Assembly (NCBI GenBank): GCA_903953895.1
Contig: CAJBLH010000167.1
Coordinates: forward strand, 1 to 64,000
Reading direction: 5' to 3'
Source of the DNA: an uncultured Desulfobacteraceae bacterium
GTDB taxonomy: Bacteria; Desulfobacterota; Desulfobacteria; Desulfobacterales; Desulfatirhabdiaceae
Length of the DNA stretch: 64,000 nucleotides
Shown: piece by piece, positions 1-9,055 of the stretch
Position numbering within the stretch: the first letter of the stretch is position 1
How the letters are laid out: the number at the start of each line of letters is the position of its first letter
Translations under genes and position numbers: made by a program
The notes under the pieces: generated by a model
What the model was told of the DNA's origin: nothing
Databases searched by the model: none
What the model saw: only the letters and a program-made list of their open reading frames with translations

Positions 1-221
1 ATAAGGACCAAAAGGAAATCGATCTTCTGATCGTTCAGGATGGCCGGGTGTATCCAGTGGAGATTAAAAAAACAGCATCTCCCGGAAAAAACGATGTCCG
101 GCATTTTCAGACGCTTGAAAAACTGAAACTGCCCATCGGCCCGGGCGGATTGATTTGCCTGGCCGGGCAGTCTCTGCCGCTGACCCCATCGGTTCAATCC
201 ATACCCGTGACAGCACTCTGA
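1..221 (+). CDS. C-terminal end of a DUF4143-type ATPase (partial)
   Basis: The open frame enters from the left edge (first full codon at 3) and stops with TGA at 219-221, so only about 72 C-terminal residues are visible. They include EIDLLIVQDGRVYPVEIKK, the acidic-x-hydrophobic ... E-x-K pattern of the nuclease-fold DUF4143 domain at the end of AAA+ ATPases of the DUF4143 group. Those proteins are common accessory-region genes of unsettled role. The N-terminal P-loop lies outside the window, so the family call rests on this tail alone. Confidence 0.6.
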   Translation, partial: KDQKEIDLLIVQDGRVYPVEIKKTASPGKNDVRHFQTLEKLKLPIGPGGLICLAGQSLPLTPSVQSIPVTAL

Positions 222-263
222 GCAGTGTGGGGAACCAGCAGAACCGGAGGTTTGGTCAAGGAA

Positions 264-790
264 TCACCCGGCCTGACCAGCCATGGGAATGACTTTTCCC
301 TGGTTGTTCATCCTTTCCATACCTTTTATGGCATCCCGTAAACTGTCCGCCCGAACATGCAGGTAGCGTTCTGTGGTGGCAATGTTCCGGTGACCCAGAA
401 GCGTTTTCACCAGATAGATATCCGTTCCAGCCTCAAGTAACCGACTCGCGTGCGTGTGTCGCAGGCTGTGGAAAACGCATTTCAGCCGATCATCAGAAAT
501 GCCTTGATTCAACCTCAAATCATCAACGGCTTTTTTGAATGCATCTCCGATTTCCGTCATTTGTTTGCCGTTCTTTCCAGGGAAAACAAGAGAATCCGGT
601 GCGCATTTTGGCATCCCGGAGAGTGTGGTCTTTACACGCTCAGTCATATAAACAGTTCGGTTTCGGCCCGATTTTGTATCTCTCAGTAAAATCGTTTGTC
701 TCACCAAATCAATATCCTGCCATTGAAGCCCTGCCACTTCCGAAAATCTTAACCCGGCATCCAGTGACAAGACAGAATAATAATAGGTGA
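264..790 (-). pseudogene. Tyrosine integrase/recombinase, catalytic domain remnant
   Basis: The reading frame holds the catalytic set of tyrosine recombinases: Arg in GLRFSE, Lys in DTKSGRN, His-x-x-Arg in HSLRHTHAS, His in LGHR and the nucleophile Tyr in TTERYLH. The N-terminal DNA-binding (SAM-like) domain is missing. The frame can be read up to an ATG at 893, but the residues encoded above about 790 are the reverse complement of an IS110-type transposase tail, so the true integrase sequence seems to end near 785-795. I infer an integrase whose 5' half was replaced by an IS remnant. It probably marks a former integration event of the island; activity is unlikely. Confidence 0.75.
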
Positions 791-1043
791 AATAGCCAAT
801 GCAGCAAGAAGGACGAAAAGCCAGTTCAAGGGCAAATACGAATCGCTTGTCATACGACGGGGGCACAAGCGAACCATAATTGCCCTTGGGCATAAGATTC
901 TGCGGGTCATATTTGTGATGTTAAAGAACGTAAAGCCATATCTTGACCCAGGTATCGACTACGAGGAGCTTATGGTAGACAAGAATGCTCCCCGGTGGCT
1001 TCAAGCTTTAAAGAAATTCGGCTACCTGCCACAAACAGTATAG
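768..1043 (+). pseudogene. IS110-family transposase C-terminal remnant
   Basis: A plus-strand open frame bounded by TGA at 765-767 and TAG at 1041-1043. From about 795 it reads like the C-terminus of IS110/IS116/IS902 transposases: ANAARRTKSQFKGKYESL, then RRGHKRTIIALGHKILRVIF, then a tail with MLKN...PYLDPGIDYEEL. This matches the family pattern of an Ala/Arg/Thr/Lys helix, an RRG-K-A stretch and an A-x-x-H-x-I-L helix. The DEDD catalytic domain is absent, so it is a dead fragment. It overlaps the 5' side of the integrase remnant in antisense orientation, which places the recombination junction near 785-795. Confidence 0.65.
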
Positions 1044-1082
1044 CTGAATCGTTTAGCCCAAAAACAGATCGTTTTTGACATG

Positions 1083-1105
1083 CACTGTTGAATCTCTTGA
1101 CAGTG
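1083..1105. promoter_or_regulatory. Palindrome and -35 box upstream of the LexA-like gene
   Basis: CACTGT at 1083-1088 and ACAGTG at 1100-1105 form a 6-bp inverted repeat with an 11-bp spacer. TTGACA, a perfect -35 hexamer on the plus strand, is at 1097-1102 and overlaps the right half-site. A clear -10 box was not found at ideal spacing. The site lies about 60 bp before the LexA-like ORF, so an autoregulatory operator is plausible. The gammaproteobacterial LexA box is CTGT-N8-ACAG; here the gap between CTGT and ACAG is 11. Confidence 0.35.
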
Positions 1106-1167
1106 ATAGGGATAGTATTTTCTAAACAGGTAGCATTTTCACGGTAAAGATATAAGATCGTAGGAAC

Positions 1168-1359
1168 ATGGAAAATCTTACCCGGCCCCAGCAGCAGGTT
1201 CTGGACTTTATCAGCAGGTGCATTGACACACTCGGGGCGCCACCGACCCTGCGGGAAATTTCCGCACATATCGGTACCCGCAGCACCGTGATGAAAAATG
1301 CCCCAAGACGGCCGATCATGGTTGGTTTGCAGCGATCAGGGTATATCTTTACTGGCTGA
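1168..1359 (+). pseudogene. Truncated LexA-like DNA-binding domain
   Basis: A 63-residue frame whose first 45 residues match the LexA winged-helix domain: LTRPQQQVLDFI, then GAPPTLREISAHIGTRSTVM, where PPTLREI is the family hallmark. After the recognition helix the sequence degenerates, and the linker and the C-terminal S24 self-cleavage domain are absent; the stop falls at 1357-1359. It is either a decayed LexA-type repressor or a minimal HTH protein that keeps only the DNA reader. Its place just before the BREX operon, with a palindrome upstream, makes a local regulatory role conceivable, but that is inference. Confidence 0.55.
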
Positions 1360-1540
1360 AGATTTGTTGTTGACTTCACGCCTTTAAATTCATACGACGA
1401 TAATATAAAAATTTCAGAATCAATGATGCACAATAAAAAGCCTTGCAGAGGAGCATATACACCAACGTAATGAGATCATTTGATGATATTCAGTGAAATA
1501 ATGAAAAGAACTTATTTGAATAAGGCAATTAAAAAAGAGA

Positions 1541-2317
1541 ATGATTAGTATCAGAGAACACGACCGATACAGTTTCCGAAACACCATCAGGGCCGGATGC
1601 ATTCACGAATGCTGGCTTTTTTTAAATGAACTTGAAAAGGGCGCTACCGGTGAGAAGGTAAGATGCGATCTGGCGGAGGGAGTCTTTCTCGGAAAATATG
1701 CCTATAGTACTCGTATGGCGCTGTGGAAAATATTCCGGACACGATACTTTAATATTTCATGTCCTTGGGTCCGTTCTGAACTGATTTCCGCAAGTCAGTA
1801 TGGACCGGAATCACCGGAATTCATTTCTCTGCTATATCTTTACTTTATTTTGAGGGATAAACTGGCATTTGAATTTGTTGTGGATGACATCTGGACAAAA
1901 TGGCTGACCCATGATCTGGCCATTGGCAGCGAAGATTGCAGCCGGTTCCTCATGAAATTATCACAAGAAAGCAAATTGCTCCTCCAAATCACGGCCGAAT
2001 CAAAAGGAAAACTGATCCGCAACACGGTTTCCACGCTTCAGGATTTCGGTCTCGCGACAGGAACAAAACATCGCACGATCAGTCGTCCGCCGGTTGTTCC
2101 GCGAACAGCCTTCCATCTTGTCCGGCTGCTCAACGATGAAGGCCTTTCCGGCAAGGAAATCATTGAGGCCAAAGACTGGCGAATATTTCTCTGGGATCAG
2201 CAGGATGTCGCCCGAATGCTGACAAAACTTTCTCAGGAGAAGTGGATACGATACGAAAAATCGGGGAATATCGTTAATCTTGAAATTTGCGATGAAAACA
2301 GCGAAAAGAATGATTGA
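1541..2317 (+). CDS. brxA: BREX protein BrxA (DUF1819)
   Basis: A 258-residue protein matching the BrxA/DUF1819 family in position and content: an N-terminal helical part (YSFRNTIRAGCIHECWLF) and a C-terminal winged-helix-like segment (DWRIFLWDQQDVARMLTKL). BrxA is a small DNA-binding component of BREX phage defence; in studied type 1 systems it is needed to varying degrees. It is the first gene of the operon; brxB follows after 12 bp. About 180 bp without a gene precede it, with an AT-rich stretch suitable for a promoter, but I could not fix -35/-10 boxes. It is a little longer than the usual 200 or so residues. Confidence 0.8.
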   Translation: MISIREHDRYSFRNTIRAGCIHECWLFLNELEKGATGEKVRCDLAEGVFLGKYAYSTRMALWKIFRTRYFNISCPWVRSELISASQYGPESPEFISLLYLYFILRDKLAFEFVVDDIWTKWLTHDLAIGSEDCSRFLMKLSQESKLLLQITAESKGKLIRNTVSTLQDFGLATGTKHRTISRPPVVPRTAFHLVRLLNDEGLSGKEIIEAKDWRIFLWDQQDVARMLTKLSQEKWIRYEKSGNIVNLEICDENSEKND

Positions 2318-2329
2318 GAAGGACAAATC

Positions 2330-2896
2330 ATGAACGAAGACATCTCCTGGAAAATCAAGGAAGCGGCGTCCCGCATCAAGGACCGGTATGATTTCATCGG
2401 CCATCAGACAGGAGCGCCGTTTCTGGCCATCGTCTTTCCCCAGGAGGCGGAACTGTGGACCATGAAGGAATGGCGCGCCCAGGCCGGCATCTTCTCCGAT
2501 CAGTACGACCTCATATATATGAATATTCTGGATATTACGACCCGATGCAACGATCAATTGGGCATTGAGAACATCATCGCCGCCCAAGAGGACCCCATGC
2601 CGGGGGCGAATCCTGAAACGGAGCTGGCCAATCTCTGGATTTCCGAAATCATTGCCGCGATCCAGACAACGCTTGCTGAACACCGGGGCAAACCTCCCGT
2701 TCTGGTGATAGAGAAAACGGCTGCCTTATATCCCGTGGCCGGTCCAAGATTTTTACTTCAGCAATTATGGGATCTGCATAGCCAGATTATCCATTGTCCG
2801 GTGGTCGTTTTTATTCCCGGAAGTCTTCTGGAACAGCGGGTTTATCTTTTTCTGAACACGAAAGAAGAGTTCATGTATCGTGGCGACATTCTTTAA
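2330..2896 (+). CDS. brxB: BREX protein BrxB (DUF1788)
   Basis: 188 residues. The C-terminal part reads GPRFLLQQLWDLHSQI, then CPVVVFIPGSLLEQRVYLF and YRGDIL, the G-P-x-x-L-L ... P-V-V-x-F-x-P-G ... Y-R pattern of DUF1788/BrxB. BrxB has no known catalytic motif and none is visible; it is a conserved BREX core component of unknown biochemical role. It lies between brxA (12 bp gap) and brxC (about 24 bp gap to the preferred start). The length is normal for the family. Confidence 0.85.
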   Translation: MNEDISWKIKEAASRIKDRYDFIGHQTGAPFLAIVFPQEAELWTMKEWRAQAGIFSDQYDLIYMNILDITTRCNDQLGIENIIAAQEDPMPGANPETELANLWISEIIAAIQTTLAEHRGKPPVLVIEKTAALYPVAGPRFLLQQLWDLHSQIIHCPVVVFIPGSLLEQRVYLFLNTKEEFMYRGDIL

Positions 2897-2920
2897 CGCA
2901 TCATGTGGAGAGCTTTAATT

Positions 2921-5900
2921 ATGCAGATCGGCGAAATTTTTGAGACCCGGATCACAGAGAAAATCGAACCCGTCATCAAGGTGGGGGAAGTGCAGGACGA
3001 AAAGAAGCTTGCCTTTGAAATAGGAAGTTTTGTTGTCACTCCCCATATCGAAGAGTATACGGATTCTTTTCTCGATCACTATACCGAAACGATCCGCAAA
3101 CAGACCACGGAAATCGGCGTTTGGATATCCGGATATTTCGGCTCCGGCAAGTCTCACCTGGCAAAGATGCTGGCTCAGGTTACGGCAAACCGAACTTTGG
3201 ACGGTATCCCGGCGACCAAGCGATTTAACGCACGCGTCCCCGCGTCAGCGGAAAGAAAAAAATCCATCGACCGGTCCTTAAGTTTGCTGAACAACTGCGC
3301 GACGTCCATTCTGGCTTTCAATCTCAACACCCTGACAGACAGCCGCAACACTCCCCTGCCATCGCTTCTCCTTTCTCAGTATTTTCTATCCAAGGGATAC
3401 AGCAGCAACTATATCTTTGCCAAAGTTATCGAGGCGGAGCTGGATAAACTCCGTAAACTGCCCGCCTTTCACCAGGAGGTAGAAAAAAGGTCGGGAAAAT
3501 CATGGGAAAATATCCAGTCCAATCCGAACTTCTACCGGAAGCACCTCTATGGGGCGGTATGCGACATTGCCCCGGAGTTGTTTTCAATGCCGGAGGAGGT
3601 TGCTGAAGCCCTGCGCAACGCCGAAAAGGGGGAGATATTCAACATTGAATTCCTGATTAAAACAATTCTTACCGACGTTAAAACGCAGGAGAAAGAAACC
3701 GGAAAGCCCGTCCGGATTTTTTTTGTACTGGACGAATCCGGGCAATGGATAGAGGATCAGCATGGACGGCTGGCCCAGTTGCAGGCATTGGTGGAAGAGG
3801 CGGCCATTGTCGGACAGGGAAAGATATGGATACTTGTAACCACCCATGAGGATATGGGGTCTGTTTATAAGAACGCTCATGCACTGGACAGCGATTTCAA
3901 GAAAATCGAAGGTCGTTTTCGCTTTAAATTCGGGCTGACCACGGAAAACATCGAATTGGTTCTGGAAGACCGGATTTTCAAGAAAACATTGATCGGCAAA
4001 AAGGACGTAGAAGCGATTTATCAGAACAACGCCGGCGTTATCCGTGGGTTGGGGGAACTGGCCAATGTCTCTCAGAACCTTCCCCAATGCAGCAGCGAGA
4101 ACTTCATAAAATTTTATCCTTTCTTCCCCTACCAGATACATCTGATTCCTGAAATAGTGAAAGCCATTCGCTCCAAGGGGGGACGATCCGATTCGCTGTC
4201 CGGATCCACCCGCACTTTGTTGGCGATCACCCAGGATGTTATCCGCGCCGGTCGCAGAAATTACCTTCAGGCAGCCGTGGGGGAAACAGTATCTTTCGAT
4301 GAAATCTACTATAATCTGCTTCAGGAAGGGGAAATATCGGCTGAAATCCGCCGTGAAATATCGAAAATCCAGAGCGTCGTGCCTGTTGCTACCGATCTTA
4401 CCCCCAAGCTCGCGGAAGTTCTTTTTTTGACCGGTGATTTGGCCTACCTTCCCAAGACAGCGGCTAATCTCGCCCGACTTCTGGTTTCCGACACCTCGCA
4501 GGATCTGGCCTCCTTGCAACCAATGATTGAAGCAGAACTCGATAAATTAAAAAAAGCCAAGATTGTTGCCAGAATCGGCGACGAATGGGAGTTTCTGACA
4601 GGAGAAAGGCGCACTTTTGAAGACGCGGTGGACACAGTCACCGCTCAATTGAAATTTCAAGATCGTGAAGATGGATTGAACAAGCTCATCAGCACCCATA
4701 TTCTGGGATTCGAAACGATTCCATTCAAAGGACATGATTTTCAGACACGCCTGTTTTTTGACAACAAGATGTTGGTAAAAAATGGTCATGTGGATATCCG
4801 GATCATTTCTCCTTTTGGTCATTATTCAGGAAAAACCATCAGCGATTACGAAAATGAAAGCCTCAAACCGGAGAATAACCAGACAATTTTTATCTTCAGC
4901 GACCGGGTTTCACAATTCAGCGAGCAACTGGACCGGTATGTCGCCATGAAAGAAGTGGTGGACAGATGGCAGGGTGATCCGAACAAGTCGGCCACAGAAC
5001 GTGAACTGGCCAACAGCAAGGTCACTGTCGACTTACCAAAATTGAAAGGCGCCGTTGAAGGATCCATCCGTCAGGGATTAAAGCAGGGACACCTGATCTT
5101 CCGGGGCAGCAGCCACGCCATTGTTAGCAAATCGCAAAATCCGGGTGATGCAATCCGCGGTGAAATAAGCCATTACTTCGGAACACTTTATCCAAAATAT
5201 GACAAAATGCCCATCCGGATAAAGTCGGAACAACAGGATATCTCCGATATCCTGGCCGGGGCTAAGAATCTGTCTCAGGATGTGAAATCTCTGAAGCTTT
5301 ACGACAAGACCGGTCAGTTGGACGCTCACATTCCGCTGATCGATGAAATTCGCATCTATCTGATAAACCGTCTGAACAAAAAACAGCGAACTCTCGGGCA
5401 GGAAATCCTCGACAATTTCGAAATACCGCCCTACGGTTGGGACCCCAATGCCGTCCGCATCGGGATTGCGGCGGCGGTCAGAGCGGGTATGATCAAGATT
5501 TCCGTAAGCAAAAAGATATATACCAATCCTGCCGATACGGAGCTGATTGCCACCATGCGTAACAGCAAAGCTTTCAGCAAGGCGGAAGTTATTCTGGAAG
5601 AGACGGATGTGGATACGGCCGTTTTAATCACTGTCCGGACGCTTTTAATCGAGCTGACGGGGAATCGCAAGATTGACGAAACTCCGTCGGATATCGCCGC
5701 TGCTTCCGTAAAATATCTGACGGATATAAAAAAGAAGGGCGATGATGCACAGATATGGGCAAAAGCCGCAAATTTTCCGCTGCCGGAATTCTTCACGGCG
5801 GGCATGGAGACCATAGAAACTTTACTGGGTCTCACCAATCCGGTGCATCACGTCAAGGAGTGGGAGGCAAAGTCGCCAACCATAAAAGATGAATTGAATG

Positions 5901-6556
5901 AAGTCCTTGCGGTCCACGCCTTTTACGGCAAGAACGCTGAGCTTTTCAAGGGAACCAGAGAGCTTTATATCATCCTGCAAAGCATCCATTACAAAATACC
6001 CAAAGAGAATATCATTCTTCATTTTCTCAATAATTATGCAACGGCTGATAATGATGCCTCAATTCATAAAAAGGATACCTGGCAGAAGCTCCAGGACAAC
6101 AAGGCTCATGTCCTGACTGAGGTGGAAGCGTTGAAACGCATGTGGCGGCAAGCGGCGACGGAATCCGTCCTTCCCCTTAAAAACCGCATCGATCAGGATA
6201 ATACCACTGGCCTGCTGACTGCGGAAGAAATCGCCCCATTTGAAACAGCATGCCAGAATATGACCACGGAAATTGAAGGAGAATCCGACCTGATCAAGAT
6301 CGCTCTGCTCCCGGACAAAATTTCAGGCCGAGTCAACGATTTGATTGCGCACCTGGAGCGGCTTATTAAAAGCAAGGATACGGATGGAGAAGAAGAAGAA
6401 GGTGGTGGTGGCGGTAATAAGCAGGTCAGGAAGATCAAGTTGATTGCCTCCCCCAGAAGAATAAAAACCATAACCGAATGGAATGGTTTGAAAAACGATC
6501 TGGATGCACAAATAAACGCTGCCCTGGATCAGGGCGATGAGCTGGAACTTTCCTGA
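2921..6556 (+). CDS. brxC: BREX P-loop ATPase BrxC (DUF499-related)
   Basis: A 1211-residue ATPase. The Walker A motif GYFGSGKSHLAK starts near residue 71, close to the N-terminus as expected for BrxC/PglY. The opening MQIGEIFETRITEKIEPVIK matches the BrxC start, so I chose ATG 2921, which has GGAG upstream, over ATG 2903, which has no ribosome binding site. FVLDESGQWI near residue 270 is a likely Walker B region. A Glu/Gly-rich stretch (6388-6417) lies near the C-terminus. BrxC is the large ATPase that works with PglX and PglZ in BREX methylation and exclusion. pglX-N follows after 2 bp. Confidence 0.9.
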   Translation: MQIGEIFETRITEKIEPVIKVGEVQDEKKLAFEIGSFVVTPHIEEYTDSFLDHYTETIRKQTTEIGVWISGYFGSGKSHLAKMLAQVTANRTLDGIPATKRFNARVPASAERKKSIDRSLSLLNNCATSILAFNLNTLTDSRNTPLPSLLLSQYFLSKGYSSNYIFAKVIEAELDKLRKLPAFHQEVEKRSGKSWENIQSNPNFYRKHLYGAVCDIAPELFSMPEEVAEALRNAEKGEIFNIEFLIKTILTDVKTQEKETGKPVRIFFVLDESGQWIEDQHGRLAQLQALVEEAAIVGQGKIWILVTTHEDMGSVYKNAHALDSDFKKIEGRFRFKFGLTTENIELVLEDRIFKKTLIGKKDVEAIYQNNAGVIRGLGELANVSQNLPQCSSENFIKFYPFFPYQIHLIPEIVKAIRSKGGRSDSLSGSTRTLLAITQDVIRAGRRNYLQAAVGETVSFDEIYYNLLQEGEISAEIRREISKIQSVVPVATDLTPKLAEVLFLTGDLAYLPKTAANLARLLVSDTSQDLASLQPMIEAELDKLKKAKIVARIGDEWEFLTGERRTFEDAVDTVTAQLKFQDREDGLNKLISTHILGFETIPFKGHDFQTRLFFDNKMLVKNGHVDIRIISPFGHYSGKTISDYENESLKPENNQTIFIFSDRVSQFSEQLDRYVAMKEVVDRWQGDPNKSATERELANSKVTVDLPKLKGAVEGSIRQGLKQGHLIFRGSSHAIVSKSQNPGDAIRGEISHYFGTLYPKYDKMPIRIKSEQQDISDILAGAKNLSQDVKSLKLYDKTGQLDAHIPLIDEIRIYLINRLNKKQRTLGQEILDNFEIPPYGWDPNAVRIGIAAAVRAGMIKISVSKKIYTNPADTELIATMRNSKAFSKAEVILEETDVDTAVLITVRTLLIELTGNRKIDETPSDIAAASVKYLTDIKKKGDDAQIWAKAANFPLPEFFTAGMETIETLLGLTNPVHHVKEWEAKSPTIKDELNEVLAVHAFYGKNAELFKGTRELYIILQSIHYKIPKENIILHFLNNYATADNDASIHKKDTWQKLQDNKAHVLTEVEALKRMWRQAATESVLPLKNRIDQDNTTGLLTAEEIAPFETACQNMTTEIEGESDLIKIALLPDKISGRVNDLIAHLERLIKSKDTDGEEEEGGGGGNKQVRKIKLIASPRRIKTITEWNGLKNDLDAQINAALDQGDELELS

Positions 6557-6558
6557 AT

Positions 6559-8637
6559 ATGCAATCTCAACATAAAACCAAACTCAAATCTATCGTTCTA
6601 TACCTCCGTCATACCATGGAAGGGTATTATGACAGCGGCGGCGACTGGCATCCTGGCGATTTGGAGGAGCGTTTGGCCGCCCTGGGTGTTCACAAGAATC
6701 GTGAAGCCCTGCCACTCGGACAGCTTTCCCATCTATGCGAAGACGATCGACGCACCAGGCTGATTGTGGACGCTTTTATCCAATCTTCCCTGCAATCGGA
6801 ACGCACACGGGAAGATGCAATAGGAGAGTTTCTTCAGGAGTCAGCCTATACCTGGGTCAACCGGCTCATCGCCCTGCGGTGTATGGAAGCTCGGACACTG
6901 ATCGACGAGGTCATCATCCAGAAGGACAATTACGGTGGCCGCTCCCTGAAGCATCATCGCCTGACCAGACAAAACCCGGATATCTGCGCCGGAGAAGACG
7001 ATGGCCTCTATGCCGCGCTTGCTGCTGAGTTTGTAGAGCGGGCGGAGGAACTCCCCCTACTTTTCAGCCCGGATGAACCAGTAATCGCCCTGAAACCTGG
7101 CGTGGCGGCCCTGAAAAAATGCATTCAGTTGCTGTCCGCTGCTGATGAAATATTCACCGCACCGGATACCCTCGGCTGGGCCTATCAATACTGGAACACC
7201 GAAGAAAAGGACCGAGTGTTTGCAAAGGTCCGCACCGTCAAGGGCGCAAAGATCGAGAAGGCCGATATCATTCCCGTCACCCAGTTGTACACTGAGCCCT
7301 ACATGGTAAAATTCCTCGTCCAGAATTCCTTGGGCGCCCTCTGGATGACTATGTATCCAGAATCCCGCCTCTGCGAATCCTGGGAATACTACGTCCGTGA
7401 TGCCGACCGGGCGCCGATGAAGAAAAAATCGCTAAAATGGATCTCTTTTCTCGACCCCTGCGTCGGTTCCGGTCATTTTCTCCTCATGGCTTTTGATCTT
7501 CTCTACGCCATGTATGTGGAAGAAGGGAAACTGAAGACACCCGGAGATATATGCGAGGTGATCCTGAGCCAAAATCTCTTTGGGATTGATATTGATGAGC
7601 GCGCCATTCAGATCGCCGCATGCGCCCTGTACATGAAGGCAAAGGAAAAGGATGGGGCATTCAGACCGACACGCATCAATCTGGCGGCAACTAATATCCA
7701 TGCCAGCGCTAACATGGATCATCTCTCGGCTTTTCTTGACAAACATCCGGAAGACAAACCTTTCAAGTCCACCCTCCAGATGATCTTTGCGAGTTTAAGA
7801 CACGCCGACGAACTGGGTGCACTCCTCCAGATCGAAGAGCCAGTGGAAAAGGAATTCAGATCCCTGAAGGCCCTCGTTGATGAGGAAAAGTCCGGACCGC
7901 CCAAACAGAGGCCGCTCTTTGCAGAACCGGAAAAACTGGAGCAGACATCACTGCCCTTGGGCGTCATATCTTATGAAGAATGGAAGTCCGGCCTTTTGGC
8001 CCGACTGAGCGCCCATTTCAAGGAAGAATTTGCTTCTGCGGATTTCTCCTCACGCTTTTTTGGTGAAACCGCCGGAAAAGGCTTGTCCCTTTTCGATTTT
8101 CTGTCCCGGCGCTATGACGTGGTGGCTACGAATCCGCCCTACATGGGCTCCAAAAACATGGGAGCCGTTGTAAAGCGATATGTGGAAACCCACTTTACCG
8201 CCGGGAAGCGTGATCTCTACGCGGCGTTCATCCTCCGCTGCCTGGAGCTGGCTCGGCCGGAGACGGGGCGGGTGGCGATGGTGACGCAGCAATCGTGGAT
8301 GTTCCTGCGATCTTTTGCCGATCTGCGCGCCCTCGATGCAGAGAAGCTTGAAAATGCATCAGGCTTCACGGGTCTCATCAGGGAGATCACCATCGAGACC
8401 CTGGCGCATTTGGGTCCGGGCGCCTTCGGGGAGATATCTGGTGAGGTTGTCAATATCGTCCTCTTCACTCTATCCAAGAAAATTCCGGCTAATGATCACC
8501 GCATGACCGCCTTCCGCCTCATCGGACCGAAGAGCCCGGAGGAGAAGGATAAGCTATTGCGCCAGGCGCTCAATTCCATAACGAAAATAGCTCAAGGAGC
8601 GGCAGCAGATGTCGAACATGCGGCAACTATCAGGTGA
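6559..8637 (+). CDS. pglX: PglX N-terminal half: BREX adenine-specific DNA methyltransferase domain
   Basis: 692 residues matching the first half of type 1 PglX. It has the helical N-terminus (WVNRLIALRCMEARTLID, GGRSLKHHRL), the AdoMet-binding motif LDPCVGSGHFLLMAFDLLY around residue 299, and the N6-adenine methyltransferase motif TNPPYMGSKN around residue 525. The protein then ends after RLIGPKSPEEKDKLLRQAL plus a short unrelated tail, exactly where full-length PglX continues into its target-recognition part. That part is a separate gene at 11840-14566. The frame runs 29 bp into the HEPN gene. PglX marks host DNA for BREX; this half alone carries the catalytic motifs. Whether the two halves assemble is unknown. 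Confidence 0.88.
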   Translation: MQSQHKTKLKSIVLYLRHTMEGYYDSGGDWHPGDLEERLAALGVHKNREALPLGQLSHLCEDDRRTRLIVDAFIQSSLQSERTREDAIGEFLQESAYTWVNRLIALRCMEARTLIDEVIIQKDNYGGRSLKHHRLTRQNPDICAGEDDGLYAALAAEFVERAEELPLLFSPDEPVIALKPGVAALKKCIQLLSAADEIFTAPDTLGWAYQYWNTEEKDRVFAKVRTVKGAKIEKADIIPVTQLYTEPYMVKFLVQNSLGALWMTMYPESRLCESWEYYVRDADRAPMKKKSLKWISFLDPCVGSGHFLLMAFDLLYAMYVEEGKLKTPGDICEVILSQNLFGIDIDERAIQIAACALYMKAKEKDGAFRPTRINLAATNIHASANMDHLSAFLDKHPEDKPFKSTLQMIFASLRHADELGALLQIEEPVEKEFRSLKALVDEEKSGPPKQRPLFAEPEKLEQTSLPLGVISYEEWKSGLLARLSAHFKEEFASADFSSRFFGETAGKGLSLFDFLSRRYDVVATNPPYMGSKNMGAVVKRYVETHFTAGKRDLYAAFILRCLELARPETGRVAMVTQQSWMFLRSFADLRALDAEKLENASGFTGLIREITIETLAHLGPGAFGEISGEVVNIVLFTLSKKIPANDHRMTAFRLIGPKSPEEKDKLLRQALNSITKIAQGAAADVEHAATIR

Positions 8638-9055
8638 GGACTATCCCGATGCAGCAAGAAAACACTACACGGATGCACGAACCCTCATGAACAGGCGCCG
8701 CTATGATGGCGCAGCTTATCTGGCGGGATATGCAGTGGAATGTATTCTGAAAACCATCATTCAGGTTAACCAGCCTTCCAGAGTGCCCATGATTCACGAC
8801 ATCAATAAATTAAGTGTGGATGCGCAAAGGCTGGCAACTATGCCGTCTTCCAGAACGGCACGGTATTTTTCTTTGGGTTCTTCAGTCACAAGGCTTCCAT
8901 ACGGCAATCCTCCTGCGGGATGGAAAGAAACCCTTCGGTACCATTGTGAAGGAACCATTCCGAAAACAACTGCTTCGGACTGGGTGGCGGAAGCCAAACG
9001 TCTGTATGAGCACGTGCTTTGGGGCCTTATCAAAGATGGCGAGGTAACGCTATGA
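8609..9055 (+). CDS. HEPN-domain protein inside the split pglX
   Basis: 148 residues. RRYDGAAYLAGYAVECILKT (residues 29-48) is the signature helix of HEPN proteins, followed by SRVPMIHDINKL, where Arg58 and His63 form an R-x4-H motif like that of HEPN ribonucleases. The start at 8609 has AAGGAG at 8594-8599 and overlaps the end of pglX-N by 29 bp in another frame. The stop shares bases with the next start (ATGA at 9052-9055). HEPN proteins are often toxic RNases in toxin-antitoxin and abortive defence systems, or non-catalytic partners. An effector role within the three-gene cassette is my inference. No MNT nucleotidyltransferase partner is present. Confidence 0.75.
   Translation: MSNMRQLSGEDYPDAARKHYTDARTLMNRRRYDGAAYLAGYAVECILKTIIQVNQPSRVPMIHDINKLSVDAQRLATMPSSRTARYFSLGSSVTRLPYGNPPAGWKETLRYHCEGTIPKTTASDWVAEAKRLYEHVLWGLIKDGEVTL

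Noticed and set aside
185-225. GGTTCAATCC-like stretch as a tRNA T-arm
   Set aside because: It is inside the DUF4143 coding frame and no acceptor or anticodon arms flank it.
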